From positions 99,441,991 to 99,505,990 of the forward strand of contig NC_080423.1 of NCBI RefSeq assembly GCF_029873635.1: a DNA stretch of 64,000 nt, in the 5' to 3' direction. The DNA comes from Malania oleifera. Taxonomy: Eukaryota; Streptophyta; Magnoliopsida; Santalales; Ximeniaceae. The first letter of the stretch is position 1. The number at the start of each line of letters is the position of its first letter. Below are positions 35,559-48,497 of the stretch, in pieces. Both the position numbers and the translations under genes were made by a program. The notes below the pieces were generated by a model, which worked only from the letters and a program-made list of their open reading frames with translations, did no database searches and was not told where the DNA came from.

Positions 35559-36995
35559 ATGGAGCTTTTCCCAGCTCAACCTGACCTATCTCTTCAAATT
35601 AGCCCTCCCAACACAAAACCCACCTCAGGCTGGAGCAGACCCCAAGAAGATCAAATGGATTTGGGCTCATGGGCAGGCCCCCATCACAACCCTAACATCA
35701 ATTTTGAGCTCTCCCTTGCAAACCCCAAGGCCCCCTCAGATCCCACCGCCAACCCATTTCACCTCTTCCATCACAAAAATGAACTCCAACTACAGTTTCA
35801 CCAACAGTACCATCATCATCATCACCCAAATGGACAACAAGGGTTTCACCAGCAGCTCAGTTTCTTGAGACCCATTAGGGGAATTCCCGTCTACCATCAC
35901 CAAAACCAAACACCAAACCAAACAGTACCCTCCTTTGCTTTCCCTTCTTTTGATTCCCCAACTCCTGCACCAGTAACTGGTACCGCTAGTACTACTAGTC
36001 CTGCTTCTGCTTCATTCCACTCCATCGGCGTATCCAGATCGCGATTCGTACCGAGGTTCCTGGCGAAGCGGAACGTGCGAGCGCCTCGAATGCGGTGGAC
36101 TACTACCCTGCACGGGCGCTTCGTCCGCGCCGTCGAGCTGCTCGGCGGCCACGAGAGTATATATATCTACATGCATCCTTCTAGCTTAATTTTCTTCTTT
36201 CTCCTTTTCTTGTTTGGGATAATTTTCTTTTCGTCTTGCTCATTGCTAGCTAGCTCTGTCTGCCTGCAGCCAAAACCAAGAACATGGGTTTTGGCATTTT
36301 TTGGGTTTTTGATGACAAGAGCATGGTTTTAATTTCTACACATTTTTCTTTTTGGTGGGGTTTAATTAGGAGCAACACCCAAGTCTGTTCTTGAGCTGAT
36401 GGATGTGAAGGATCTCACCTTGGCTCATGTGAAATCGCATTTACAGGTAAAACAGTTTACCTTTTCTCATCTGATCGCAGCTACTCTTACAAATCAAATT
36501 AAGGAAATTTCTTCTTCTTCTTCTTCTTCTTCTTCTTCTTCTTCTTCTTCTTCTTTTGGGAGTAACTGAAATTAATTTTGAAGGAAAAATTTGAAGTTGG
36601 GTGATTAAGAGATCTCATGAGTTGCAGTTTTGAAGCTGCGAAGTTGCATTTTTCAAGCCGACACCACTTAGGATAGTGCAGATTTCAAAGCTCCTTTGCA
36701 AAAGATCTCTCAGAAACTGTCCTAAGTTTTCTTTTTTGCTCTTAGATCTGATGCTTCTGAAGCATAGGCTGCAGCTTTTTCTTTGGAAGAAGGAACCCAC
36801 CAAAAATAGAAAAAAGAAGAGTATTAGGAGGAGAAAATAGTCAAAATTTCAGTGTTATCTATTTCAGGGATGAGTAAGAAAAACCTGAAATCCCCAGTTG
36901 GGTCTGAGTTTAATGATTAAAATACCCCAAATTATCAATTAAATCTTCATTTTAAGTACAATTAATTAATTAATTGGCCAAGAAATTAAAAGGGT

Positions 36996-37030
<35 letters not shown>

Positions 37031-37261
37031 CTATGTATATATATATATATATATTATACAATCTTGAAAACATGGTAATCAGAAAAGTACACTGCGCCAT
37101 CATTTCACAATGATTTCAGCTTTTTCACTCTGGTTACTATTTAACCATGGTAAATTAACTCAAACACACATCGATGTATGCTCTACTGATTCATACATTT
37201 ATGGAGGCATTAATTATATATAATATTTATACTAATATTAAATGTAGACTTCACTTGTAGT

Positions 37262-37325
<64 letters not shown>

Positions 37326-38571
37326 TATTTATACGTATGTCATCTAAATGTAGAAAATTAGATAAATAATGCTTTATCAAATTAAACGAATGTGTTTCTT
37401 TCTGTCCCATTTTTTCCTTTTTTCCTTTTTTTTTTTGAAATGGGATTATCACTTTAATTTTTGTTGAAAAGGTAGACAAAAATTAACTAATTATTAATTT
37501 TGGTATATATGTCTTTGTAGATGTATCGGACAATAAAGACCACCGATAGAGCTGCAGCCTCTTCAGGTACGTAATAGCCATATAATCTCACTATATAAAT
37601 ATATTTAAATTATTTCGGGTTTGAAGAGGCTTTTAGTGGATGGGACAAGAGCTCTTTAAGTTTTTTTCTCGAACGGGTTTGGAGACTGATATTGAAAATT
37701 ATGGGTGCTTATTATGTTTATTGAATTTGAATTAATATTTGGGTATTAATAAAATTGTGTTGTGATGTTTAATTACATATATTAATACAGGTCAATCAGA
37801 GGGATTAGAAAGTGGAGTAATGGGGGAGGTTTGTGAAGAAAATATGGTGGAGGTTCAAAAGCCGCCGAGGAGTTCTACTGAATTATCAGCTGTCGATCTG
37901 CGGCGGAGTAGATCAAATATCGGAGAAGATGAAGAAGGTTTCCATGGAGGAGTATTTTGGAACAATTCTCCCAGGTGAATTATAAACTATTTATTTTTAA
38001 TTCACTCACTCTGGATTAATCTGTATTTGTTATTTTTGAATACATGGTTCAATTTAATAAATGCAAAAATTTCATCAGATATAGCTGTTTTTGATATGTA
38101 TTGTGGATCATATATTAGCAGCTTTGTGTGCTTATAATTATCTGCATAAAAGAAAAAAAAAAAAAAGATAGCATGTGTTTGTTTGGTTGCTAAGAAAAAG
38201 GGGGAAAATGTATATTCATAGAAAGTATGACGGCTGCATTTGCTTATACAAAATGTTTAAAAGTCAATTATAATATAGATGCAGCATTAAAATCATTCCT
38301 AAAAGTTTTATTTTATTTTTTACGATAGAGTTCTAAGTGGTTAACAAAATGATAATAAAAATAACGATTGTAATCTCATTCATATATGCATGCATGCACC
38401 ATAAAAGAAAAGTTTTAATGGCCTAATTATCCAGTCGACATTCAATCTATCAATTTAAACCTCTTCTTAATAAGTAAGCTATCATGTTTAAACTCTGAAA
38501 ATTTTCTAATTAATTGCTAGACCTAGTCAAAGCGAAAACACATAATGCAGAGAGAGAGAGAGAGATCTATA

Positions 38572-38606
<35 letters not shown>

Positions 38607-38904
38607 CTGAGGGGGTGTGGGCGATAGTCATTCAAAAGGAAGAGAAAAGAAAAAACTTAAATCTGCATTACGGCTTTTGTTATTCTGCTTAAGTGTTGAA
38701 GATGGATGAGATGATGCATGGTGACCACACAAACTCCATTATTGATTGACAAGGGTTACAGTTTTAATTAAAAAGCTAGAATGTAGGGAACAGCAGTACA
38801 ACTGATGAAGTCCAAAAAATTTCAATTAATGGATCCCACCTAAAGTAAACAATCACAAAAAAGAGTTAGCTACAGATTTCTAATTGATATATTCCATACA
38901 TATA

Positions 38905-38938
<34 letters not shown>

Positions 38939-40301
38939 TTTATAAAGGTGAATGATGATCTCTAAAGCTGATGCTGCAATCTTTGCTCCAAAGCCAAGTC
39001 ATTTTGAAGCTTCGTCGTAGTTTCTGGTTATGGATAATGGGATACCACATAGGGGGCCGGAGTAAGGTTTTACTAGGGTTTTTCTCTCCCATCATCCCCT
39101 TTATTTAATTTTCCTCAACAGAATCTATAGAGTACTGATCATGATTAAAGCAAAGCAAGGTAGGAGGGTATATATATAGTACGTACTTGTAAGTTGGTAA
39201 CCAGTTGACAGTAAAAGATTAGTTAGCTCTAATAAATTTGTTTCCTTGTAAGAGAATGCCCTTTTTTCAATTCCTTGCATGCATGCATGCATGGGTTTCC
39301 ACTCATGACTGATTATATTCTCATGAATCTCTTTTTATGCCGCTTTAATTTTCTTTCCTGCATGCAGTGATGTTTGGTTACAAGGAAAATTAAGGAGTAG
39401 TCCTACCGAAAACACAATCCCTTTTGAGGTAACAAACCATGCATCTTTTCAGTTAAACAAATATGAGTATAAGAAAGGGGAAACTTCCAAAATCCAAGTG
39501 CTTGATTTCTATATTGTGTATGCCAACTAGTCTTAGGATGTTATGTAATATTTTAACTTATCAAAATAACTAGGAAGACATATATACACACGCGCACACA
39601 CATAACATGGAAAGAAGGGAAAAAGTCATGCATGCATGCATTGCCTTCCAAAATCAATTAAGAACACTTTTGAATATGTGATATATATATATTTTTTTAA
39701 AATTTTCTATGCAAATGGCTCTTTGTGACTTTGATTTCATACATTGAGAATAAGTTGTACTCTTGGAAATTTGCAGTCAAGTCGATCATACATATATATA
39801 GACCTAAAAGACATCCTAACTAAAAAAGAACAACTCATGGAACATCTAAAAGACATCCTAACTAACATTCTTCATTTGCCTCACATTTTCAACCCTACCT
39901 AGCTAGCTTTCTCCATTCCCCATAAAATACTTTTTATATTTAATATTTATATTGCATTATTCAACTGGATTTGCTTTGGTGGCAAGAGCAAAATCAAGTT
40001 TTATTGATTACTCACGTGTAATTTACCTAGTGAATTACCAACATTACATCGATAGACGAGTAGCAATATTTTCATATCCTTGATTTGGTGGCACTTGGGT
40101 GGGTTGAAGGGCTTATCAAGTTGAAATTTTGGGTCATCAAAAAAAGAAAAAAAACACCATTTGCATTGCATTGCATGCTCCTAATTTGGAACAATCATGC
40201 AGCAAACATCAATGCAAGCTTGGGAAAAAGGGGTTTCTTTTTTTCCAGCCAAACCCAGATTAAGAATATAAATATATATAAATATCAATTAAACATTCAT
40301 T

Positions 40302-40339
<38 letters not shown>

Positions 40340-40514
40340 GTATGAACATGATCGATAATATCTAAATTGAATTTTTGTATTTACTTTTGATTTGCAGGAT
40401 ATGGTGATGAGCTGTGAAAGTGTGTCTGCAGACGTGCACTCATCCTCAAGCTTTACTGCAGTAGGAATGAACCCCAAGAAACCCAATTTGGAGTTCACCC
40501 TAGGCAGATCATGA
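35559..40514 (+). CDS. KAN2: KANADI2-like GARP transcription factor, six exons
   Basis: Exons: 35559-36156, 36370-36446, 37521-37566, 37791-37974, 39368-39428 and 40398-40514. All introns are GT-AG and the joined frame is 1083 nt, giving 360 residues and a TGA stop. The N-terminus MELFPAQPDLSLQISPPN is characteristic of KANADI2 and contains an EAR-like DLSLQI. LRPIRGIPVY is at 103-112 and a His run at 85-89. The GARP (Myb-like) DNA-binding domain spans about 174-229, from RAPRMRW to SHLQMYRT, split by introns after GGHE and after SHLQ as in the family. The C-terminus KPNLEFTLGRS is the conserved KANADI tail. KANADI proteins act in the nucleus, mostly as repressors, to specify the abaxial side of lateral organs. 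This copy looks intact. Subfamily (KAN2 rather than KAN1/3) rests on the N-terminus. Splice sites are predicted by eye. Confidence 0.95.
36512..36555. repeat. (TTC)n microsatellite in KANADI2-like intron 2
   Basis: About 14 TTC units in intron 2, close after the 5' splice site. Probably length-polymorphic. Confidence 0.9.
37003..37325. repeat. TA and CA microsatellites in KANADI2-like intron 2
   Basis: (TA)n at 37003-37054, and (CA)n followed by (TA)n at 37264-37325. Further (TA)n runs occur in intron 4 (about 38571-38603 and 38907-38937) and intron 5 (about 40303-40338). The introns are otherwise without recognised features. Confidence 0.9.
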
Positions 40515-40861
40515 TCATCACAGTGATTTATACATACATATGATCATCATCATCATCATTAAATGATGGTGAAGTAGCTGGCTGGTCATGTATCAAAGGG
40601 CCATAAATTAATGTCTACAAATTAAATGCGTGTGTTGGAGTAAGTGGTGATGCGAAATGGGAATCAGGTACTGCATGCTCTCTTTAATTAAAAATGAAAA
40701 GAGGGATAGAGAGAAAGGGAAGAAAAGGAAAAGAAGAAAAGAGGAGGAGAGAAAGAGTAGGAGACAAAAGGGACACAAAGCAGAGAAAAAAGAAGTATCA
40801 CCAATATGAATATCAGCTGTGACACACCCAATTAGTCATCATATTATAATCACATCACACG

Positions 40862-40903
<42 letters not shown>

Positions 40904-41144
40904 TTAAATCTTCTTTATTTTAATTTTGTGTTTTTGATAGAGAGAGAGAGAGAGAGAGGGGGAGCTTGCTTTGGGAATTGCGCATGGGCCCCTTCATAAA
41001 ATGCAATTTGTGAGTAGTGACAAACAGGTTATTGTACCACCTGCAATTGTCACCAGTCACCACAATATATATGTATGAACCATATAATATATATTTGTAC
41101 ATTGATATCAAACCTACTTGACCAAATGCATGTTTGATTTGTTA

Positions 41145-41225
<81 letters not shown>

Positions 41226-42340
41226 TCTTTAATCATCCTCGCCAAGTGGAGACTAATTGTTTTAGTTCTTGTCAACTACACTGTAGTGTTGACAAATGAA
41301 CACCACTCATATTTAGTTGTTGAGGGGTGATGACCCAATTGATTAAATTTTTATTTTTGATTCATCAATAGAGATGACAATAGAGTAATTCATTTTCTAT
41401 TCTAAATCATTTCAATTCTAATCTCTTCTTAAGATTTAAACTAAATGCTTTCACTATGTAAGAATGTTTTAAATAGATGTAGATAGTTATCTATTTTTTT
41501 TTTTTCATCCATAAATTGAGGTGTAGTAGACTTATAGAAGGTTTGGTTTGTGGAATGAAACGGATTGGGAAAAATATGAAATTAAAATTTGAATGGAGAG
41601 GGTGACCAAAAATCAAATAATAAATTTAATTCCATTCTTATGTATCAAATATGCTGTTAGTAGTGAAGCCAAGCCCTTTCACTGGCTAATGTGAGCACGT
41701 TATATTCTCTCAACTGTTGTTTAATAACACTATCACAGGACATATGCATTAAACGTGGTACAACATATTGATGTATTGATTGTGATTCTATTTAAAATAT
41801 TCTTCTATTTTTAAATGTAAGATAATGGTTGAAGTTTGATTAATCTAACAATGGCTAAGCTAGAATTGTTGTACTTATGTTTGATAATGGTTGAAGTTTG
41901 ATTAATCTAACAATGGCTAAGCTAAAATTGTTGTACTTGTATCTTATCTAATAAGAAAATTTGTGATTCTCTATCCTTCTAAAGAAAATGTTTTCATCTT
42001 TAAGTGTACTATCTTGACAACTTTTCCTCTGTCCTTCAAGATTCATGGAAATGGAAATTGTTGCCTCATTTGATTAGAAACAAGAGCATCCCATTTTCCA
42101 ACCACAACACAACCTAAGTAAAAACTCTTTTTTATTTCAAAAACAGGTATAAAAGTAGAAACCGTTGTCCTATAAATTCAATTTGTATAATTGTAGATTC
42201 TTTTTATGGAAAAATAGTGGACGAATAGATCCAATGAATTCTATAATCATTATTCTATATTGTGTAATATACTTGTTATAGACTTTTGAAATTCTTTATA
42301 GTATGTTATGTTCATATGGCAGAATGGAGTATCAGTGTAT
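40515..42340 (+). other. 3' flank of the KANADI2-like gene and intergenic DNA
   Basis: The first 200 bp are likely 3' UTR; no single polyadenylation signal stands out. Beyond are (TA)n at 40867-40900, (GA)n at 40939-40958, a (TA)n(GA)n compound at 41146-41221 and a 62-bp tandem duplication (41821-41944). No further gene is seen. Confidence 0.6.
41821..41944. repeat. Tandem duplication of a 62-bp unit
   Basis: GATAATGGTTGAAGTTTGAT... at 41821-41882 is followed directly by a second copy 41883-41944 with only a few differences (e.g. GCTAGAATTG against GCTAAAATTG). Confidence 0.92.
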
Positions 42341-43280
42341 CACTACAAAAAGACTAATTTTTAGTAACGAAAGTATGAGTAACGGTTTCAATTTCATCAC
42401 TAAAAGGGCCTTATTAGTGACGGTTTTTAAAAAGCGTTACTACTAGTGTAAGTATTAGTAACGGTTTTTCAAACCGTCACTAATAAGGAACATTTAGTGA
42501 TGAAACTAAAACTGTCACTGATACTTTTGTCACTAAAACCCAATTTTCTTACTCAAACCATTGTGGGAAACTACTTTTCGCGCAGAAATTATCTCGGGTA
42601 AAAAATATTAGTGACATTTTTTAGGGTATTAGTAGCGAAATCAAAGCGTCACTAAAAACCACTTATTAGTGATGGCTAAATAACCGTCACTAATAGTATT
42701 ATATTAGTCACGGTTCTATAAGCCGTTACTAATAATGCAAAAAAGTCAACAATATTAGTGACGGTTCCCAAAGAACCGTCACTAATAATGCATTAGTAGT
42801 AACGGTTCTTCTAAGCCATCACTAATAGTATTTTAATAGTAACAGTTTATATAACCGTCACTATTAGTGACGGTTTATTAGAATCGTTACTAATAGCCTA
42901 TTATTAGCGAATAATTTTCTAAACTATCACTAATAGTGTTTTTTATTTAAAAAATATAAAAATTATTTATTTAACTATATAACCGTCACTATTAGTGACG
43001 GTTTATTAGAATCATTACTAATAGCCTATTATTAGCAAATAATTTTCTAAACTATCACTAATAGTGTTTTTTATTTTAAAAAATATTAAAATTATTTATT
43101 TAACTATATTAGCGACAGTTTAGAAAAATCCTCACTAATAGTTTGTTATTAGTGACAGTTTATGGAAACTGTTACTAATATGCTAACATTAGTAATGGTT
43201 TGTGGAACCGTGACTAATAATGCATTTGTTGACTAAGAAAATTCAACTATATTAGCGACAGTTTATGAGAACCGTTACTT
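42341..43280. mobile_element. One end of a CACTA (En/Spm-type) DNA transposon
   Basis: The left tip is CACTACAAAAAGACTAATTT, the standard CACTA terminus. It is followed by about 900 bp of dense subterminal repeats in both orientations, core TTAGTGACGGTT / AACCGTCACTAA with CpG-decay variants. Many neighbouring pairs form hairpins (AGTAACGGTTTTTCAAACCGTCACTA). The opposite tip (TTTTTGTAGTG) is not found. The repeats stop near 43280, where a copia LTR fragment begins. It is therefore truncated or interrupted. No transposase is present. Confidence 0.88.
42848..43103. repeat. 128-bp tandem duplication in the CACTA subterminal region
   Basis: The block TATATAACCGTCACTATTAG... (42848-42975) recurs at 42976-43103 with few changes (e.g. 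AATCGTTACT against AATCATTACT). The inserted segment enlarged the subterminal repeat array. Confidence 0.88.
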
Positions 43281-43284
43281 GTTT

Positions 43285-43545
43285 ACCCTATTGGTCACAT
43301 CCCATTTTGATCATGAAAAATACCTTGGTATTTAATGTCTGTCAAGTTTGTGTGTAGGTTTATATTATCAGATCATATGCTGGAACATGAGAAGACTTGA
43401 AAACTAAAGACCCTGAAGACTCGTTGTAATTTATATTTTGTGTAATTTGGGTCTGTAATAGTAATATAGGAATAGTCTGCAATAATTAATACATGACATG
43501 CATTTAGGAATTAAAGCTCACGACTTTAGAGAGACCTTAGGGATC
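43285..43545 (+). repeat. Fragment of a SIRE/Tork-like copia LTR
   Basis: It aligns by eye with the first part of LTRs H (55432 on) and I (60419 on): a 'CATTTTGAT' segment, 'GAAAACTAAAGA', 'GTAATTTATATTTTGTGTAA', 'TGACATGCAT', then 'AGACCTTAGG'. It is plus-oriented and truncated on both sides, by the CACTA end and by minus-strand copia gag. Confidence 0.6.
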
Positions 43546-44551
43546 ACCCTTTGGTCGAATTATATTATTTTGATCTTCCACCTTCTTTTTCAATTTTGAA
43601 TTTTCTTGAAGAATTCCCGTAATCTGTTTTTTTTTTTTAAACTTCCAACTTCTTTTTGAGAGGATCCTTGTAATTTTTACACTCCTTAATAAGTTTTTCG
43701 TTTTCAAAAATGAGAGATGCATGTTCCTCTTTTAAAGTATCACATGAGCAGATTTGTTTTTGCTTACATCTTGCATGAGTTTCTTCTAAAAGTTTGTTTT
43801 TCTTTTTGGCAGCTATCAATTCAATGTAAAGCTTCCTACAGTTTTCTTCTAATTCTTCATATGATGGAAGGTATTCATCGTCAGAATTTACGTCATTTTG
43901 TTTGTCCTCCATAAAGCAGAAGTTGGCAACTTCTTCTTCGATTTCTTCATTAGTTGAGGTTCCATCTTGCTCATCCCATCCGGTTGCGTTTATGGCTTTG
44001 AACTTCTTTTTGTCTCCTTACTGATTGTTACCTTTGTTTTTGAAGAGAGGGCAGACAGTTATACGGTGCTCGATCTTTTTGCAATTGTAGCACCTTATGC
44101 TTGATTCTCCTTTCTTCTTTTGTTTGCCACCTCGTTTGTTCATCAAAAAAATTTTAAATCTTCTTGTAAGGAGGGTAACTTCATCATCGTCGTCATTTTC
44201 TTCTTCCTCCACGAGGTCCTTTTGTTTTCCAGCTTTTAGAGCAATTCCGATAGCCTTCTTTGGTGCCTCAGCTTCTGCGGTAGCGTTTTTATTTTTGATT
44301 TCATAGGTCATGAGAGACCCAATAAGCTCGTCGAGAGTGACCTTTGATAGGTCCTTTGCCTCCTCAATTGCTATGAACTTTGCGTGCCAAGATTCCGGTA
44401 GAGAGCAAAAGACTTTCTGTACATTGTCTTCCATAGAATATTTTCTACCAAGAGCTTTTAGTCCATTTGTAATATGTGTAAAGTGAGTAAACATAGTAGC
44501 AATTAACTCACCCTCTTCCATTTTAAACATTTCGTATTCTTTAACTAACAT
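43546..44551 (-). pseudogene. copia K gag, C-terminal part
   Basis: The minus-strand frame 44551-44018 reads MLVKEYEMFKMEEGELIATM, LPESWHAKFIAIEEAKDLSK and LDELIGSLMTYE, standard Ty1/copia gag (UBN2-type). A zinc knuckle CYNCKKIEHRITVC is near 44060. Past a frame break at about 44017 comes a Lys/Glu-rich coiled-coil-like tail (43637-43912: NCRKLYIELIAAKKKNKLLE). The first Met here is an internal residue: the true N-terminus is at 52376-52601 on the other side of gypsy J. About 90 codons between them are missing. Confidence 0.88.
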
Positions 44552-44971
44552 ATTACATAAGTATACTCAAGCCACACCATATTGTAATACATAATTTTCG
44601 TAAATAAATACACTGCATAATATTTAGAAATTTCCTAGCATAGCATATATCCCTTACCTTAACTTCTGAAAAGCCCTTACTGTACTTTAACCCGATACCC
44701 GCAGGGCTTCCTACAAAATACCCTGAAACCAATATTTTTCAGAACTAAACATCAGTATTTTTCCGTCTATAACATTTTCTCTAACTGCCATAAGGCCAAA
44801 AGGAGACTAAAAGGCCTTACCCCGAATTTGGGATGATTTTCAACTTTGATTTCTCCACGATCCGCTCTGGTAGATGCGTAGAGAACTCTGCCAGGAGCGT
44901 CATGGTAGCTTCGGATCGTCGATCCGGCGACTGGTGAGGCCGAAAATGAAGAGAGAAGGGAGAGAGAGTCG

Positions 44972-45015
<44 letters not shown>

Positions 45016-45365
45016 GAGAGAAAGCGGCGAGAGAATTGTGTTAAAAACCTGGATTTCCACTATTTATAGGGTCAGGCTTGTCGACGAGACATGTCACTTC
45101 ATCGACGATCCCTTCACAAAATTCGTCGACGAAGCCCTGTATTTGTCGACGAAATTCAGAGCAACTCGAACCGTCTCTTGGTATTTTCTCGTCGACGAAG
45201 CCCTGTGTTCATCGATGAAATCTGGAAAAATTCTGAAATTTTGATTATTTAATATTATCTCCAAAATGCAATGTCGTCGACGAAGTCTATGGCCTCCTTC
45301 TGTTTCTGGTTCTATTTTCTCTCCCTCTAATATTTAAAAATGCTATTATTCTTTGGGTCACTACA
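44552..45365 (-). repeat. 3' LTR of gypsy J, truncated
   Basis: It matches 51617-52373 closely. It starts (minus) TGTAGTGACCC at 45365 and breaks at about 44552, next to the copia K gag fragment. It keeps the palindrome cluster (45075-45290) and the (GA)n run (44972-45012) but has lost the U5-side 1.23 kb. Confidence 0.9.
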
Positions 45366-45627
45366 TTCTCCCCTCCTTATAAAATTTTGTCCTCGAAATT
45401 TACTATCTGAATCTCTATCTATACTTCCATCATTCTGTAAAGAAAAGGGTTTACTTATTTTATTACCTGCCCTCACTTACGGCGGAGGAATACCGTGGTT
45501 ACATGGGTACTGGGAGAATACAACCATAAAAGAAAATCTCTCCCAAAACAAAATACTATCTACTAACCATAATCCATACATGTACCTGCAAAAGAAACTC
45601 ATCTAACTACTATACTTTATCTACTTA

Positions 45628-47340
45628 CCTCTATACCTCTGGAAATAACTGTGGGTATCTCTGTCTAATCTGCTCTTCGAGCTCCCAAGAGGCTTCCTCT
45701 ATGTCGTGATTTCTCCACAAAACTTTAACTAATGGTATCTCTTTAGTACGTAAAATCTGAACCTTTCTGTCTAAAATCTGTGTTGGAGTTTCTTCGTATG
45801 CCAATGAATCCTTGAGCTCTATCTCTCCATAGCTAATAACGTGGGATGGGTCTGGGATGTATTTTCGTAACATGGTAACATGAAACAAGTCATGAATATG
45901 AGCCAAAGCTGGCGGCAAAGCTAACCTGTAGGCAACTGACCCTATTCTGTCAAGTATCTCAAAAGGGTCAATATACCTAGGGCTCAACTTGCCCTTCTTT
46001 CCAAACCTCATAACTCCTTTCAGAGGAGCTATCTTCAGAAAAACATGATCACCTACTCCAAATTCCAGTTTCCTGCGGTGAGTATTTGCATAACTTTTCT
46101 GCCGACTTTGCGCTGTATTGATCTTGTCACGAATAAGTCGGACCTTATCACATGCCTGCTGAATTATCTCTAGACCCAAAACTCGCCTTTCGCCTACCTC
46201 ATCCCAAAAAAGAGGAGATCTACATCTCCTACCATACAATGCCTCGTAGGGTGCCATGCCGATGCTTGCTTGATAACTGTTATTATAAGCAAATTCAACT
46301 AATGGCAAAAACTGAATCCAACTACCCCCAAAGTCTAGCACACAAGCACGAAGCATATCTTCTAATACCTGGATGGTTCTCTCTGTCTGGCCATCGGTCT
46401 GAGGGTGGAAAGCTGTGCTGAATGCTAACTGAGTCCCTAGTGCCTCCTGCAAACTCCTCCAGAACCGTGACGTAAAACATGGATCATGATCCGAGATTAT
46501 GGATACTAGCACTCCATGGGATCGAACAATCTCTTGTATATAAATCTCGGCCAACCTATTCATAGGATAGCTGACTTTAATAGGCAAAAAATGCGCTGTC
46601 TTCATCAATTTATCAACTATCACCCAGATGGCATTTTGACCATGCAACGCCGGTGGCAGCCCAGTAACAAAATCCATAGATATGTGGTCCCACTTCCACT
46701 CGGGAATGTAAAGTGGCTGTAACTGACCAGCCGGTCTCTAGTGCTCAGCCTTAACCTGCTAGCACGTCAAACACTGTTGTACAAACTCTGCTATCTCCCT
46801 CTTCATGCCACTCCACCAGAAAGAATCTCGCAAATCCCTATACATTTTTGTATTGCCAGGATGAACAGTGTATAGAGACCTGTGTGCCTCCTCTAAAATC
46901 GTCCTCCTGATACTGTCATCTGCAAGCACACATAATCTGGTACGGAATCTCAGAGCTCCATCATCAGAAATACTGAACTCTTCCCCCTGACCGTCCTGAA
47001 CTTTGGCTATAACCTCCACTAACTCTGGATCATCTCTCTGAGCAGCTTTAATCTTCTTATACAACGTGGGCTGTACAACCAAACTGGCCATAAGTGCCTG
47101 AGGATCATCCTCCACTAGCTCCAAACTGAGTCTTTCCAAATCCATCTGAATCTGATGCTGAACTATCGTTGCTAACTGTACTGTATCTCCTGATTTACGA
47201 CTCAGTGCATCGGCTACCACATTTTCTTTACCTGGGTGGTAACTAATGGTGTAGTCGTAATCCTTGATGATCTCCAAGCACCTCCTCTGTCGCATGTTCA
47301 GCTCCTTCTGCGTAAAAATGTATTTCACACCTCTCACCAT
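45628..47340 (-). pseudogene. gypsy J RNase H end, integrase and chromodomain-like tail
   Basis: Frame 47340-46759 holds the end of RNase H (ALSRKS) and the HHCC zinc region ([20 protein letters not shown] ... CLTC). Frame 46677-45631 (348 codons) holds the integrase core, with Asp in IWVIVDKL, Asp in ISDHDPCF and Glu in DGQTERTIQ. The family's SDRDPRF is changed to SDHDPCF but the catalytic residues are kept. The tail EIPLVKVLWRNHDIEEASWE is chromodomain-like. Only one frame break (about 46680-46758) separates the two. It is the longest retroelement frame in the window. Confidence 0.92.
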
Positions 47341-48456
47341 AAAGGTAATGCCTCTAAATCTTCAGTGCATGTACCACCGCAGCCAATTCTAGATCATGAG
47401 TAGGGTAATTCTTCTCATATTCTTTCAACTGTTGGGACGCATATGCTACCACCCTACCGTGTTGCATCAGCATACAACCGAACCCTTTCAAGGACGCATC
47501 ACTGTAGATAACATAACCATTGCCACCCGATGGAATCATCATAACTGGGGCAGTGACGAGCCACTGCTTTAATTCCTGGAAGCTCTGCTCGCACTCTTCA
47601 TCCCACACAAACCTGGCATTTTTCCTAGTCAACCGCGTGAGAGGACCTGACAAGGCTGAAAACCTCTCAACAAAGCATCGGTAATAACCTGCCAGTCCTA
47701 AGAAACTCCTGACTTCTTGCACATTTCTCGGCCTAGCCTAATTTAACACTGCATCAATCTTGCTAGGATCCACTGCAATACCGTCCCCTGAGATCACGTG
47801 ACCTAAAAATGCCACCTTCTCGAGGCAGAACTCACACTTGCTAAATTTAGCATAAAACTTCTCCTCCTTAAGAGTCTGCAACACCTGTCTCAAATGTACC
47901 TCGTGCTCCTCAAAACTCCGTGAGTACACCAGTATATCATCAATGAAAACTACTACGAACTAATCTAAATACTAGTGAAAGACCCTATTCATTAAGTCCA
48001 TAAATACAGCCGGGGCATTCGTTAAACCAAAAGGCATAACGAGAAATTCATAGTGCCCGTACCTAGTTCTGAAGGCCGTTTTCGCAACATCCTCTGCTTT
48101 TACTCTCACCTGATGATACCCGGATCTGATGTTAATTTTGGAATATACCCGCGTACCCTGGAGCTGATCAAACAAATCGTCTATACAGGGTAGAGAATAT
48201 TTATTCTTGATAGTAACTTTGTTTACTCCCTGTAGTCAATGCACATCCTTATGGACTCATCTTTCTTCTTTACGAACAACACTGGAGCTCCCCATGGCAA
48301 TACACTAGGCCGTATAAATCCCTTGTTAAAAAAATCCTGCAACTGCTCCTTTAATTCACCCAATTCAGCTGGAGCCATACGGTAGGGAACTTTAAAAATC
48401 GGCGCAGTCCCTGGAGGCAAATCTATAGAAAAATCTACCTCGCGTACCGGAGGCAA
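47341..48456 (-). pseudogene. gypsy J reverse transcriptase and RNase H, broken
   Basis: Motifs in order on the minus strand: [37 protein letters not shown] (the family's KIDLRSGYH; the catalytic Asp is Asn), [58 protein letters not shown] and the RNase H-like [12 protein letters not shown] stop lies just before the FIDD motif (about 47963, in YLD*F), with others near 48220, 47735 and 47350. It is non-functional. Confidence 0.9.
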
Positions 48457-48497
48457 CCCTGGTAACTCCTCTAGAAAAACATCTGAAAATTCTTGTA

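Noticed and set aside
46152..46722. Plus-strand frames of 68-89 codons
   Set aside because: They are antisense shadows of the gypsy J integrase, which is the supported reading.
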